A stretch of 64,000 nt of DNA from Candidatus Zixiibacteriota bacterium (GCA_024280835.1 JAJRPJ010000004.1:1-64000); one strand, 5' to 3'; shown: positions 1 to 9,642, counted from the first letter of the stretch. Program-made: numbers and translations. The notes: generated from the letters alone by a model not told the origin.

Positions 1-1482
1 ATTGAGAGCGATGGTCACTGTGGTCACACATGTGTCGGCGACACCGCAAGAGTCAGTGGCAATCATTGTAATCGTGTTGGCTCCAACTACTGGAGTGAAA
101 CAAACGGTATCACCTGAAAGAGAACCATTATCAACACTAGCACTCATCAAGTTCCCATCGGAATCAGTTGCGCTGAATCCTGGTAAACAAATATCACTCA
201 AGTCACAAACGAGGAGTGACAAATCTGTTGGGCAGGCAACAACTGGACCAGTATTGTTCGAAACTGTTATTGTGGTCACACTGGTATCGGCCAGACCACA
301 TGAGTCTGTCGCAATCAGTGTAATGACGTTGGCGCCAACAACTGGAGTGAAGCAAACAGTATCACCTGAAAGTGTTCCGCCAATAACGCTAACGGTGGCC
401 AGATTTCCATCAGAGTCAACCGCTCCAAAACCACTCAAACAAATATCGCTGAGATCACAAACAAACAATGCCATATCTGCAGGGCTGGCAGCCACTGGGG
501 CGGCGTTGACTGTTACAGTAACTGTGGTGACACATGTATCGGCCCTACCGCAAGAATCTGTCGCTATCAGGGTAAGGATGTTGGCTCCAGCTACTGGAGT
601 GAAGCAAGCGCTACCTCCAGATACAGCCCCGCCATTTACCGTGAGACTCATGAGATTGCCGTCAAAATCTGTGGCCGAGAAACCTGGTAGACAAATAGCG
701 CTGAGGTCGCAAACGAACAAAGTAGTGTCGCTTGGGCAGGCCGCGACAGGTGGCGAATCAATTATGATTGTTATGCAAACTGAGTCTTCATCATCATCGT
801 CTTCAACAATACCACGAAGATTGTCGTCATCGTCGAGTTCAAACTCAAAACAATAGACACCAGATGTATCGGGAGTAAAACAAAAAGTCGTGTCAAAGGA
901 GCTGTCTTCCTCGGTTCTGAGCAATGATGATGTCGCAAACAGCTCGGACAAGGAAATACGGTCGTCGTCGTCATCTTCTCCATGCGCCTGAAAGCAAACT
1001 TCCTCAGGACCACACAAAAATATGGTCGTGTCAGAATCAAGAGTCAGCCTTGGAGGGCTATTCGGCGAAATCGAAAATGTCGTTGCCGTTGAATCTCCGG
1101 AAATATTACCAACAGCGCTGAGCAGGAAAACAGTTACAGTATCTACTGTGACCCCTGTCCACGAAGTTAGGAAACCTCCTTGCACGCTTGAAGAAACAAC
1201 CCATGGATCGCCGATAACTCCCGACAAGGGAGAACCGTCTGGGTATGTGACCCTGAGAGTAACATCTTCGCTGAGGCCAAAAGTATTGCCGTCAATTGAA
1301 ACGGCTAGATTCGCCGAATACAGCGTGGTGTCTGTGGCGACATTCGCAGCCTGAAGGCTAGACCCCGCAAGAAAGAAGACCCCGAGAACAGCAAGCAATG
1401 AATTCTTGATTCTCTGCCATCTCGGTGAATTGGATTTTGAGATACGGCCAAAGCCGTTCTGTGAGGTTTTGTGAGTAGCCAT
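1..1482 (-). CDS. Secreted protein with tandem Cys-containing Ig-like repeats (3' end outside window)
   Basis: The minus frame is open from the ATG at 1482 to the window edge (494 codons seen), so the C-terminus is missing. The N-terminus has a basic stretch and a hydrophobic segment (LLAVLGVFFLAGSSLQA, about residues 29-45), a signal peptide. Two non-identical Ig/cadherin-like modules follow, with acidic patches (EDDDDED and DDDDN, about residues 206-235) that look calcium-binding. Then come three near-identical modules with an exact 252-bp (84-residue) period. Each has a CPSDT/LFVCDL start, GFSATDSDGN, CFTPVVGAN and IATDSCG..DTCVTTVTV, with paired cysteines suggesting a disulfide per module. 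It probably sits on the cell surface or is exported as an adhesin or matrix protein; no catalytic motif is visible. The long plus-strand frame opposite is a compositional shadow. Confidence 0.8.
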   Translation of the reverse strand, partial: MATHKTSQNGFGRISKSNSPRWQRIKNSLLAVLGVFFLAGSSLQAANVATDTTLYSANLAVSIDGNTFGLSEDVTLRVTYPDGSPLSGVIGDPWVVSSSVQGGFLTSWTGVTVDTVTVFLLSAVGNISGDSTATTFSISPNSPPRLTLDSDTTIFLCGPEEVCFQAHGEDDDDDRISLSELFATSSLLRTEEDSSFDTTFCFTPDTSGVYCFEFELDDDDNLRGIVEDDDDEDSVCITIIIDSPPVAACPSDTTLFVCDLSAICLPGFSATDFDGNLMSLTVNGGAVSGGSACFTPVAGANILTLIATDSCGRADTCVTTVTVTVNAAPVAASPADMALFVCDLSDICLSGFGAVDSDGNLATVSVIGGTLSGDTVCFTPVVGANVITLIATDSCGLADTSVTTITVSNNTGPVVACPTDLSLLVCDLSDICLPGFSATDSDGNLMSASVDNGSLSGDTVCFTPVVGANTITMIATDSCGVADTCVTTVTIALN

Positions 1483-2005
1483 TTTATCGATGATCTCCGA
1501 ATAATCCATCTGCTAAGCGCTAAAGTATCTTCTTGAGAAGCGCTGTTTTTTAAGAGCGTTGTTCTTAAGAAAGTATGTTTTCTAAGTATATTTGTGATAG
1601 GACTATAATTAATAACTGGCGACAATTACACCCAAGCGACTGACCCACTACAAACAACAAAAGGAGAACAAGATGACAATCTTGCCCTATAGATCAGCGC
1701 GAGCCTACTAAGCTCGGAAGAATATTTTTTTAGCTTTTCAATTAATAAGAATAGCCCTTGATATTCTTCTCAAAGATATTTTTCTCAAAATGAGTCTTCA
1801 AAAATAAATCAAGGAACAGTTCTAACGATGTGTAATGTAATCATAGTCGTCCAATAACTATGATTGATAAGTAGCCGCTAATAATATAGGGAGCATCCTC
1901 CAAAATGTCAACAGATTTTGTTCTATTGACCAAGCAGAATGGACTAATTTGGTAGACTTAACCGAAAGGCGCACAAAACCTTGAACAGCAGTCAGTTGGG
2001 CCAGT
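1483..2005. other. 523-bp AT-rich intergenic region
   Basis: Separates two leftward genes and carries the promoter of the repeat protein. It is AT-rich with several short TTCTTGAGAAG/TTCTTAAGAA near-palindromes around 1530-1575. On the plus strand at 1661-1711 an AAGGAG sequence lies six bases before a 12-codon ATG frame, followed by a weak CGAGC/GCTCG hairpin and a T run (1727-1733). No conserved gene is recognisable. Confidence 0.4.
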
Positions 2006-3448
2006 CTAAAACATGTATCTAAAGGAGGAATTGAGAAGGTAGAAGGTATTATTGTCGAATTGCTGGTCGTGCCATTCCCATTCGATAGAACCGATAACAT
2101 CGAGCTTGATATTCTCAGCGACTTTGAGAGTAGATAAAAGCGACAACCGATTGAAAGCATAGTCCGTTTGGAAAGAGTTTTCGACATCATAATCACGTAG
2201 GCCGAATTGATTCTCCAAAGTCATCAAAAGTGAGCTAAGAGTAAAATACTCGAAAGAGACCACTGTCGCGGTTTCAAAATACTCTTCGGATAGGTCTTCC
2301 ACACTGACTAACAAAGCCGAGTCTAGTGCATCTGTGGCGCTATTGGGACTTGTAGCGTTCGGTCCAGCGGATTGAGTTAGAGCTTGGAAACGTGGTCCAA
2401 TTCCAATTGTCGCTTTTCCAGCTCGAACTAAGAGCTTGGCCTGACCCTCAATTCGCTGTTGATCAAGATTGAACGACGAGGTGTCGAGCCGATAATTGAT
2501 CCCCTCGACAGCCAAACGCGGCTCAATCGCGAATCTCGACCCTAAATCGAATTGCGCATTTCCAGCGACTCGCAGCCAAGTTTGGTCATTGTCGTCGCCA
2601 GAGATATTGTAGTCTCGGTTATCAAGAGACAATTCCAACGAGTAATATGACGAAGCCAGAAAACCTGTATAGTCGATTTCAAATCTCTGAAGTTGATAGG
2701 CCAGTGAAGTATCGGTGGCGACTACCCGGCCTTCGAAAGTACCGCTGAATGTCAGCCTATCCAGCTTTCCAATATCTATACCCAACCCCGCCTGTCCGCC
2801 AAATCGCTCGTAGCCACTACCAAAAGCAATCAAACCGCTATCAGCTAGATTGGCATTATCGAGAGAATTGAATTCAGCTCTCACTGAGACAAACGGTTGC
2901 ACGCGCTTGCTGATCGAGTGACTCCACTTTGCTCTGGCCCGGCCAAGGAGGTATTCGTCACCAATTTCAACTTGTCCGCTACTACGGCGACGGATTTCCA
3001 GTGACGACGAAAATGTGAAGCGGTCTTTGGAAGAGCGCAGGGTTACATTGGAATTGAAGCGGCCGCGGAAATAGTCTGAGGATTGCTCGAGATATGTTTC
3101 TAGTTGTAGTCGCCTGTCACCAAAAGGATTGGCGATAATGTCCAAGAAGACACCAGGTTGGTTGAGGTATTCTTGATTTATCTGAGCCCCTAAATCGAGA
3201 GCCGTGTCGGCGATTGTTTCATAGAAGCTTTGCGAAATATAGCTATAGGAAGTTCCTGTGGAAAACCTTAGTTTCGCTGGAGAGCTAAATGAAAAGGCGC
3301 TGTTTTGGGCGTTAGCGCCGCTGGTCACTGCTAGAGACAGACATGACACCAATAGCCAGAGCTTGGCTAGATGGCAACTAATAGTCTCTTGTCGTCTTTT
3401 CATTGTGGTCACTCTCGGTTTTCGAACAATGTCAAACAGCATGAACAT
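2006..3448 (-). CDS. Putative outer-membrane beta-barrel protein
   Basis: 480 residues from the ATG at 3448, which has AGGA seven bases upstream. A second ATG at 3403 (MKRRQETIS) gives a more ordinary signal-peptide n-region, so the start is uncertain. After the hydrophobic segment LWLLVSCLSLAVTSGANAQ the protein is a long series of alternating amphipathic strands rich in Arg, Phe, Tyr and Ser, and it ends in FRYMF. A C-terminal aromatic residue is a usual feature of outer-membrane barrels recognised by the Bam machinery. No family was recognised. It resembles in style, not detectably in sequence, the 532-residue protein at 33539-35137. The function could be a channel, an assembly platform or an outer-membrane beta-barrel of the DUF560/BBP2 type; none is proven. 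Confidence 0.7.
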   Translation of the reverse strand: MFMLFDIVRKPRVTTMKRRQETISCHLAKLWLLVSCLSLAVTSGANAQNSAFSFSSPAKLRFSTGTSYSYISQSFYETIADTALDLGAQINQEYLNQPGVFLDIIANPFGDRRLQLETYLEQSSDYFRGRFNSNVTLRSSKDRFTFSSSLEIRRRSSGQVEIGDEYLLGRARAKWSHSISKRVQPFVSVRAEFNSLDNANLADSGLIAFGSGYERFGGQAGLGIDIGKLDRLTFSGTFEGRVVATDTSLAYQLQRFEIDYTGFLASSYYSLELSLDNRDYNISGDDNDQTWLRVAGNAQFDLGSRFAIEPRLAVEGINYRLDTSSFNLDQQRIEGQAKLLVRAGKATIGIGPRFQALTQSAGPNATSPNSATDALDSALLVSVEDLSEEYFETATVVSFEYFTLSSLLMTLENQFGLRDYDVENSFQTDYAFNRLSLLSTLKVAENIKLDVIGSIEWEWHDQQFDNNTFYLLNSSFRYMF

Positions 3449-3613
3449 TTCAAAATCCTGAACTCTTGAATATCACTAGGATGTAAACGATAGCAGTCGC
3501 TCAAGAGAGCTGCCTCTCGAGCGACTGCAATTCTCAGCTCGTCCATTCTAGCTTCTGAGTAAACAATATATCAAACGACTATTAGCTTCTAAGACTGCTA
3601 TTTCCCGAGACAG

Positions 3614-4717
3614 TTACTTTCCAAGTAAACGTTGCGCCTGTCTCAAAAGCATTTCAGCAGCTTTTATCTGACCAGTCGCCGCTCTTACTAAACCTTCGGC
3701 AATCAGACCCTCGGCTTCCGCTAGATTCGACTGCGCGGATTGAATGAGCTTGAGCGCCTGATCATTGCCAGCGGCCCGCTCTTCTAGAGCTATTGCGCGG
3801 CGTTTCAACGTCTCCAGACGTTTGCCAGCGCGAGTCTCAATTCCGCATAGAGCTTGGGCTTTATGACCAAGTTCGCCAGCGAGACGCAAGGCTGTTCTGG
3901 CCTGCTGTAGATGCTGGTTCTCGAATAGTTCCTTGGCTTCTCTGAGAGCGTTTTCGGCTTTGTTCAAGAGTTCGCCCGACTGTGGGTTGTCGCAATCAGC
4001 AATCTCCGCTCGCAATTCGGCAACGCGATTGGAGATATTTTCAAATTGACGCTCAAGTGATTTACCGAGTCGGCCATCAATGCGAGCATTCTTAATTAGC
4101 CCGCGTACAATGCGATCAACTTCGCGAGTCAGTTTCAAGGCCATCAGCGGATTTCCAGAACGGTACAATTCCCAAGCGCGACGCTGCATTTCGACTGCGC
4201 GCTCAAAACGAGCTCGCACTTCTGGTGGAGGAGGACCGTCAACATGTTCAGGAGCGCGAGCCAATAGCTCATCAGTCTTCTCTAAGTGGCGCAAAACAAC
4301 TGATTCGCTTTCATCGCGAGTATTCACAGCGCCGAGAGCAGCGTGGGCTTTGTCCCGCGCCTCTTTGGTCAGACGCATCGCCAATAGCGGATGCCCTGCA
4401 CGGCAATTTTTGATGGCTTCTTCTTGTACCGTAATCGCAATCTTCATCAAAGACTTTGCACGGTCTAATTGCGCTGGGGCCACGGTATGGGCGATTGAGA
4501 CTACTTTGTCGCGCACGTTCTCTAATATTTGAGTTGTACGCTCAAGCTCGGTTTGCACACGATCGGCGCACCGCTGGGCATTGGCCGAATCAAAGGCAAT
4601 CAAGTTCAAGCCAACTGAAACAAAAACCGCTATTAGGGTCATTTTGAGAACCGCCACCAAGCCAATCGACTCGCTTTGGTGGGTTCTTGCGGGGTGTACT
4701 CTTAGTAATCTTTTCAT
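3614..4717 (-). CDS. Secreted alpha-helical repeat protein
   Basis: Start taken at the second of two adjacent ATGs (4717), which has GAGG five bases upstream; the open frame extends further without a better start. 367 residues. A signal peptide (MTLIAVFVSVGLNLIAFDSANA) ends near residue 49. The rest is almost wholly helical with about four repeats of a motif A..hQ.eA..l...G.pLlAm.LT.EA/vdr (for example NCRAGHPLLAMRLTKEARD and YRSGNPLMALKLTREVDR, then two more diverged copies ending in LLRQAQRLLGK). Only three cysteines remain after processing. The periodicity suggests TPR-like or coiled-coil periplasmic scaffolding. No named family was recognised. It lies downstream of nothing obvious and 165 bp from the barrel gene, so co-transcription is possible. 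Confidence 0.65.
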   Translation of the reverse strand: MKRLLRVHPARTHQSESIGLVAVLKMTLIAVFVSVGLNLIAFDSANAQRCADRVQTELERTTQILENVRDKVVSIAHTVAPAQLDRAKSLMKIAITVQEEAIKNCRAGHPLLAMRLTKEARDKAHAALGAVNTRDESESVVLRHLEKTDELLARAPEHVDGPPPPEVRARFERAVEMQRRAWELYRSGNPLMALKLTREVDRIVRGLIKNARIDGRLGKSLERQFENISNRVAELRAEIADCDNPQSGELLNKAENALREAKELFENQHLQQARTALRLAGELGHKAQALCGIETRAGKRLETLKRRAIALEERAAGNDQALKLIQSAQSNLAEAEGLIAEGLVRAATGQIKAAEMLLRQAQRLLGK

Positions 4718-5093
4718 CATATCCTCACTTACTATATTATATGTCGTCCAACATACTTCTTCCTGCCATTCTAGAGTAATACAAACTAAGCGCCAACTTG
4801 GAGCTCGCCACGTAATCCACTGCACAGCAGTCTATTACGTAAATTACGCAGGATTAGCTTGTGGGGCTGTGTACCCGAAGGTACGGCGATTTTGGCCCGT
4901 TTGGGTCGGAATGTGGAGAAGTTAGCAACAAATCTGGAAAAATTTGGATTGATTAATCAAATAGCCATCAAATAGAACTGAAATCTGTTAACTGTTACAT
5001 ATCAAACAGTTACAAGTATTTGTTTTGGGGAATAGTGTTGTTTGACAAGAAGCTATCAAATAGAAACGGCGATCAGTGACACAACATTGACTT
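4718..5093. other. 376-bp intergenic region
   Basis: Upstream of the helical-repeat gene and downstream of the AlbA_2 gene. It holds a short inverted repeat AACTGTT/AACAGTT near 4988-5010 and two copies of ATCAAATAGAA (about 4967 and 5057). No gene, RNA or convincing terminator was recognised. Confidence 0.3.
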
Positions 5094-6560
5094 TCATGCC
5101 CAAGATGGAACATAGTTCATATGTTTCCTTGAGGCATCTTTGTCATAAGGTCTAATCACCCCAGCTACGACCGATTCTCGAATGATTCGTGAGGCCGTTG
5201 CACTGTTCTTGGGTTGAATGCCAAATCGCTTTCGAAGTGAGGAATTGGTCATGTTATTCCTATTGACATATTTCAAACAAGCATGCAAGTAGCAAGCCCT
5301 TATTCTGTCATCCTTGTCCATTTCTCTGAGCTCCCGATATGCAAAAAGTACGACCCTTGTATTGTTTCCCACAACTTCAAAGATTGGTGCAGGTAATTGG
5401 TATAGCTCAGTCTGAAACACGACTTTATCTACACCGCTACCTCGTTCCTCGCAAACACCAATTCGCCACATGAAGGAAGCAAGCATATCATTGCGAGATC
5501 GCGGAGGGCTATCTAAAAAGCGATCCGTCTCAATGAGAGGCTTACCAGGGTTAGTAATCTCTAGGCGATCATCAAAAATCTCTATTAGGGGACCTGCACC
5601 TGTGACTGAAAAGTCTTGATGGATAATCGCATTTGCCACAAGCTCTCGAACAGCTATTTCAGGATACATCGGTACAGTTTTTCTGATTGCTTGCTCAATA
5701 ATCTCATTCGAGGGCAATAAACCATTAATGAATGTTATTAGCCCTTCAAAACCAGAAGCATATCCCTTTTCACCTTCTTGCTCTCTAATTGAATTCATAC
5801 GATCATTCCCCTTATAGAGAACAACTCGAATCGCTTTTCGACGTAATGATGGAAACTGGGCCAACTTCTTGGCGAATAGAATCGCTCCCAAATTTGTCAC
5901 GTCCCATGAACCCGACTCAGATTTATTAAGCATGGAGTCCGCATGAAAGATTTCAAACATCTTTTCTCGTGTCTCTGGGAGTGGCTTCTCTTGAAGATCA
6001 AAGTATGCGGAAAAATCAATTTGCTGCGCAACATCATCGCTAGATGCGTCTTCAATAACTACATGGTCTTCAAAGCTAGTCTGATCAAAAATTCTCCACA
6101 GTTCACGTTCAATTTCTGGAAAGTTTTTTAGTTCTTTTTGGTAGCTACCTATTCGAAAATATTTTGCCCCTTTGAACTGAACAGGTTGCAATGGAGCGCG
6201 AGGAATTTCTAACAGAATCAATTTCTTCTCATCAATTACTACTTCCCGAAAACAAAAGTAGATCTTCGGCCCTATGAGTCGTAGAAGCCAACTTTCTAAT
6301 TCTTCATTTCCCACTTTATCTGTCACAGGAGAGAATTTGGTGCCAATAATATTGTGCGTCAGGTCGTCAATCCCCCACACCAAATATCCAAATGCCTTTC
6401 CATGAAGAGCCGCAGAATTCGACAACGAAGATATGTATTCTCCGATCTCGTCTGGCTTGCCATTGTTGTGCTTGAATTCAATCCACGGAGTCTCTGCTGG
6501 CGATTTGCACAACTCTGAGACTAAGCTAGTCAAATATTTTTGGGTTCTATCAGTCGTCAT
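5094..6560 (-). CDS. Schlafen AlbA_2 domain / HATPase_c_4 protein (putative DNA-binding regulator)
   Basis: Start taken at the ATG at 6560 (MTTDRTQKY); the frame extends to a TTG at 6617 that would overlap the previous gene. 488 residues. Residues about 20-140 match the AlbA_2/Schlafen fold (ETPWIEFK, SALLH-like SNSAALHGKAFGYLVWGI, then F..FREV.I..KKLILLEIPRAP.QP). Residues about 290-390 carry a GHKL-type HATPase_c_4 region (EIAVRELVANAIIHQDFS, IEIFDDRLEITNPG, RSRNDMLASF). The C-terminus is a winged-helix-like tail (NMTNSSLRKRFGI). Proteins of this build are usually annotated as putative transcriptional regulators or ATP-dependent helicase-like proteins and are often strain-variable. Here it follows the NtrC gene by 46 bp and may be read from the same transcript. 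Confidence 0.8.
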   Translation of the reverse strand: MTTDRTQKYLTSLVSELCKSPAETPWIEFKHNNGKPDEIGEYISSLSNSAALHGKAFGYLVWGIDDLTHNIIGTKFSPVTDKVGNEELESWLLRLIGPKIYFCFREVVIDEKKLILLEIPRAPLQPVQFKGAKYFRIGSYQKELKNFPEIERELWRIFDQTSFEDHVVIEDASSDDVAQQIDFSAYFDLQEKPLPETREKMFEIFHADSMLNKSESGSWDVTNLGAILFAKKLAQFPSLRRKAIRVVLYKGNDRMNSIREQEGEKGYASGFEGLITFINGLLPSNEIIEQAIRKTVPMYPEIAVRELVANAIIHQDFSVTGAGPLIEIFDDRLEITNPGKPLIETDRFLDSPPRSRNDMLASFMWRIGVCEERGSGVDKVVFQTELYQLPAPIFEVVGNNTRVVLFAYRELREMDKDDRIRACYLHACLKYVNRNNMTNSSLRKRFGIQPKNSATASRIIRESVVAGVIRPYDKDASRKHMNYVPSWA

Positions 6561-6606
6561 TGCTCTTGTAATTAAAGACTCCACTAGGTCTCTTTCAACA
6601 TACTTT

Positions 6607-7971
6607 TCAGCTATCAATTCCCAAAATCTTCATTCTTGAATACAGTTTACGGCGGGTGATACCTAGTTTTTGGGCGGCGGTGGTTTTGTTGTTGCCGCTG
6701 TTTCGGAGTGTTTTGATAATCATTTCTCGTTCGGCGTCGGCTAGACCAGCTCCTGAGGAAATTTCAGAGGAATCATCACTGTTGCTTGGGCTGGCGCTGA
6801 CGCTCAAATGTTCTACTGTGATTTGTTCTCCACTGGAGAGAATCACGGCGCGCTCGATGACATTGCGTAATTCACGGATATTTCCGGGCCAATGATATTC
6901 GCGCAGAACATTCAGCGCTTCATCGTTAATTGTTTCTGGCTGGCGATTGTGCGCTAGCAAAAACGCATTGACGAATTCAGGGATATCCGATTTGCGTTCA
7001 GCTAGTGACGGTATCGGAATCGGGAAAACATTCAAACGAAAGAATAAATCTTCTCGAAAAGTTCCTTTGCGAATCTCTGCCTGTAGGTCACGGTTGGTCG
7101 CGGTGATAACTCGCACATCACAAGTAATTTCTTCACCTGCGCCAACACGTGAGAATTTCCGCTCTTCGAGCACACGCAATAATTTCATTTGTAAAGCAGG
7201 AGAGGTCTCTCCGATTTCATCAAGAAACAGTGTTCCGCCATCGGCAAGTTCAAACCGACCACGCTTTAGATCTGTCGCGCCTGTGAAAGCGCCTTTGACG
7301 TGTCCAAAGAGTTCCGACTCCAATAAATTTTCCGCCAAAGCGGCGCAATTAACCGCAATAAAAGATTTCTTGGCCCGTTTGGAAAGCGCATGCACCATTT
7401 GTGCGGCGACCTCTTTACCAGAGCCAGACGGCCCAGTTAAAAGCGCTGTGGCATCAGTCGGCGCAACTTTGCGAATCAAGTCATTCATGCGCTTGGCCGC
7501 TGGCGCTGAGCCAAAGACAATGCCCTGCGCAACAATCCGAAACTCTTCTTGAACTTCTTCGGGGGAATCTTTTTGAGCTCGAGCCACGCGCGTGTATTCA
7601 CTAACTTGCTCGGCCAGAGCAACTAACTCATCGTTCTTGAATGGTTTTTCAATGTACTTAGCCACACCCAATTGTCCTGCTGTAACCGCCGAGTCGATGC
7701 TGGCGTGAGCGGTGATAACTATCGCTCCGATTTCGCTATTGAGTTCTGAGTCACGCGCGGCTTTGAGAACATCTAGGCCACTTTTCTCAGGCATAGACAA
7801 ATCAGTGATAATCACATCAAAGCGTTTATTCTGCAACAATTCAATTGCCTCCACCGAGCTATTGGTGGCTGTCACATCAAAACCAGCGTCACTAAGTTCG
7901 CCGTCAAGTATGATAGTTACACGTGGTTCGTCGTCGACCAATAGGGCTTTGGGAGTGTAATAGAGTGGCAT
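6607..7971 (-). CDS. Sigma-54-dependent response regulator, NtrC family
   Basis: 454 residues with the complete NtrC layout. The receiver domain (1-125) has acidic DD at 13-14, phospho-acceptor D57 (VIITDLSMP), T87 and K109. The AAA+ domain has Walker A GPSGSGKE (180-187; the family more often has GESGTGKE), the sigma-54-contacting GAFTGA loop (227-232) and Walker B GGTLFLDEIGE (245-255), then an arginine-finger region. The C-terminus (about 410-454) is a Fis-type helix-turn-helix (NNKTTAAQKLGITRRKLYSRM). It activates RNA polymerase carrying sigma-54 at its targets. The partner kinase gene lies 33 bp upstream, so the two form a two-component system. The targets cannot be told from this window. 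Confidence 0.95.
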   Translation of the reverse strand: MPLYYTPKALLVDDEPRVTIILDGELSDAGFDVTATNSSVEAIELLQNKRFDVIITDLSMPEKSGLDVLKAARDSELNSEIGAIVITAHASIDSAVTAGQLGVAKYIEKPFKNDELVALAEQVSEYTRVARAQKDSPEEVQEEFRIVAQGIVFGSAPAAKRMNDLIRKVAPTDATALLTGPSGSGKEVAAQMVHALSKRAKKSFIAVNCAALAENLLESELFGHVKGAFTGATDLKRGRFELADGGTLFLDEIGETSPALQMKLLRVLEERKFSRVGAGEEITCDVRVITATNRDLQAEIRKGTFREDLFFRLNVFPIPIPSLAERKSDIPEFVNAFLLAHNRQPETINDEALNVLREYHWPGNIRELRNVIERAVILSSGEQITVEHLSVSASPSNSDDSSEISSGAGLADAEREMIIKTLRNSGNNKTTAAQKLGITRRKLYSRMKILGIDS

Positions 7972-8004
7972 AGTTTTGCTTACTGTTTTTCTTATTGATT
8001 GCGC

Positions 8005-9423
8005 TTAGTTGACACTTGTTTGGTTAGCAAGTGACACTGAAACAGGTAGTGTCACAGTGAATCTAGTAGGTCCGCCTTCCGACGAGACAACTTTGATTTC
8101 GCCTTGCATGCGCTCGACTAGTTGTTTGCATAAATACAACCCCAATCCTGAGCCATGTTGTTTGGTTGTATAGAACGGCTCAAAGAGACGCTTTTGTAAT
8201 TTCTCTGTTATACCTAGACCATTGTCCTGTACATGTATCGTTAGGATTTGCCCATCGATAGTGACACTCAAGCGCAACTCAGCTTGGGCGGTGTCAGTTT
8301 TTTCCTGCGCTTGGGCCTGACGGGCCGCATCAGCGCCATTGAGAATAAGATTCATGACCACTTGCCGCAAGGCCGCTGAATCTATTAGCGCCGAAAGTTT
8401 TTGATTATCTGAATCGACTGTCGGTGAAATAATGGTGGTAAACTCCACACCCTCAGTTTGTAATCTTGGGCGAAGTTGTCCAGACATCTCTCGCAAGTCT
8501 GTCAGAATTTTTTCCAGCGGTGTGTAATTGAGTGTGATTCTCTCTGGCGAACGCGCAAAATCTAAGTATCCACGAACAATTTTATCAAGGCGATCAACTT
8601 CATCCACCAAGAATCCAGCTTCGCGCATTTCGGTTTTCTTTTGGATTCGTTCGGCGGCGCTACGCAAAATCGCTAGCGGATTTTTTATCTCATGCGAGAC
8701 CACTGCGACCATCCGTCCGAGATTCATCTCTGACTCGGCGCGCAAAACAGAGCGCTCGGCTTTGGCTAATCGGCGTTGTATCAGCAAAAACAATCCTGCA
8801 AATATTATTGCCGCCAAGACACTAGCCGCCGTCGAGAGCATTAGATTTTTTCGCAGACGTTCGAGTGTCGCAGTGTAATTGACATCCGCCTCAACCGACA
8901 TGGCCGCGACTACCTGACCTGAGGTGTCATAAAGCGGCGCAAAAGCTGTTTTGAGAATTAGGGCGCCGACCTGATAGCCTTGTGTGACAATCGTTGCGAG
9001 GTGTTCATCTTGCCAGTCGGCATGAAATATTGAATCAAGCGCTGCGCCATTGAGGTCGGCCAATAGGTAAATTGAATCCGATTCAAGCTGTGAGCTGACA
9101 ACGATACGAAAGTTTTGGTCGACAATAAAAACTTCTGAAACAGAGTCAGCGACAGTTAAATGGTCAATATAGTCCAACGTTTTTATATAAACGTTCACAT
9201 CGCCGTCAAGCAAAGCGCTGACATCTTCCTCAGATAAAAGCGCTGTCCCAGAAATCGCCAGCGAGCTAAGCCGCGCATCCAGTAACGATTCGAATTGCGC
9301 TTTGGCGCCGTCATAGTAGAGCCACCATGAGATATTGACCGCCAATGTCAGTAAAACAGCGAAGATAATAATCAAAACCTGACGATCTACTCCTGATGAC
9401 TTATTGGCGTTTTGTGTTGTCAT
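8005..9423 (-). CDS. Membrane sensor histidine kinase
   Basis: 472 residues. TM1 spans about 14-36, a periplasmic PAS/Cache-like sensor domain about 37-192 (FIVDQNFRIVVSSQ, then FAPLYDTSGQVVAAMSVEADV), TM2 about 194-215. The dimerisation/phospho-acceptor domain contains H244 in VVSHEIKNPL. The catalytic domain has an N box (VVMNLILNGADA), a G1 box (DNGLGI), an F box (RLFEPFYTTKQHGSG) and a G2 box (GSGLGLYL). This is the NtrB/AtoS-like kinase class that commonly pairs with NtrC-type regulators, and the regulator gene follows directly. No clear HAMP domain is seen between TM2 and the H box. The ligand is unknown. Confidence 0.93.
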   Translation of the reverse strand: MTTQNANKSSGVDRQVLIIIFAVLLTLAVNISWWLYYDGAKAQFESLLDARLSSLAISGTALLSEEDVSALLDGDVNVYIKTLDYIDHLTVADSVSEVFIVDQNFRIVVSSQLESDSIYLLADLNGAALDSIFHADWQDEHLATIVTQGYQVGALILKTAFAPLYDTSGQVVAAMSVEADVNYTATLERLRKNLMLSTAASVLAAIIFAGLFLLIQRRLAKAERSVLRAESEMNLGRMVAVVSHEIKNPLAILRSAAERIQKKTEMREAGFLVDEVDRLDKIVRGYLDFARSPERITLNYTPLEKILTDLREMSGQLRPRLQTEGVEFTTIISPTVDSDNQKLSALIDSAALRQVVMNLILNGADAARQAQAQEKTDTAQAELRLSVTIDGQILTIHVQDNGLGITEKLQKRLFEPFYTTKQHGSGLGLYLCKQLVERMQGEIKVVSSEGGPTRFTVTLPVSVSLANQTSVN

Positions 9424-9572
9424 ATATTCTTAATAATCAGTTTCGGAGTGACAATATTGGAGCCACAGTGGCGAACGATGTGCCTCCCGCTACCGACCAG
9501 CTCTCCTCAATCAATATCGGCCATTCATAGGACTTTCGTCAAACTTTAATAAAAAAGACAGCTATCACTTTT

Positions 9573-9601
9573 TTGTCAGTGGAGCTAACTTCTGGTATAC
9601 T
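9573..9601 (+). promoter_or_regulatory. Predicted sigma-70 promoter of the thioesterase gene
   Basis: TTGTCA (9573-9578), 17-base spacer, TATACT (9596-9601). Both hexamers are one base from consensus at optimal spacing, 41 bp before the ATG at 9643. Confidence 0.6.
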
Positions 9602-9642
9602 GCTGCAGGAAATGAGTCAAAGCAGATAAGGAAGAAAAACAT

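Noticed and set aside
1-760. 252-bp tandem repeats as a CRISPR array
   Set aside because: The unit is a multiple of three with no unique spacers, and encodes a clear Cys-containing protein module.
2-856. 284-codon plus-strand frame from position 2
   Set aside because: It lies opposite the repeat-protein gene and has the low-complexity pattern of an antisense shadow; the minus frame has a signal peptide, regular modules and paired cysteines.
4850-4920. Possible riboswitch (GGGGCTGTGTACCC...GGTACGG pattern)
   Set aside because: No second conserved stem or tetraloop-receptor feature; likely chance.
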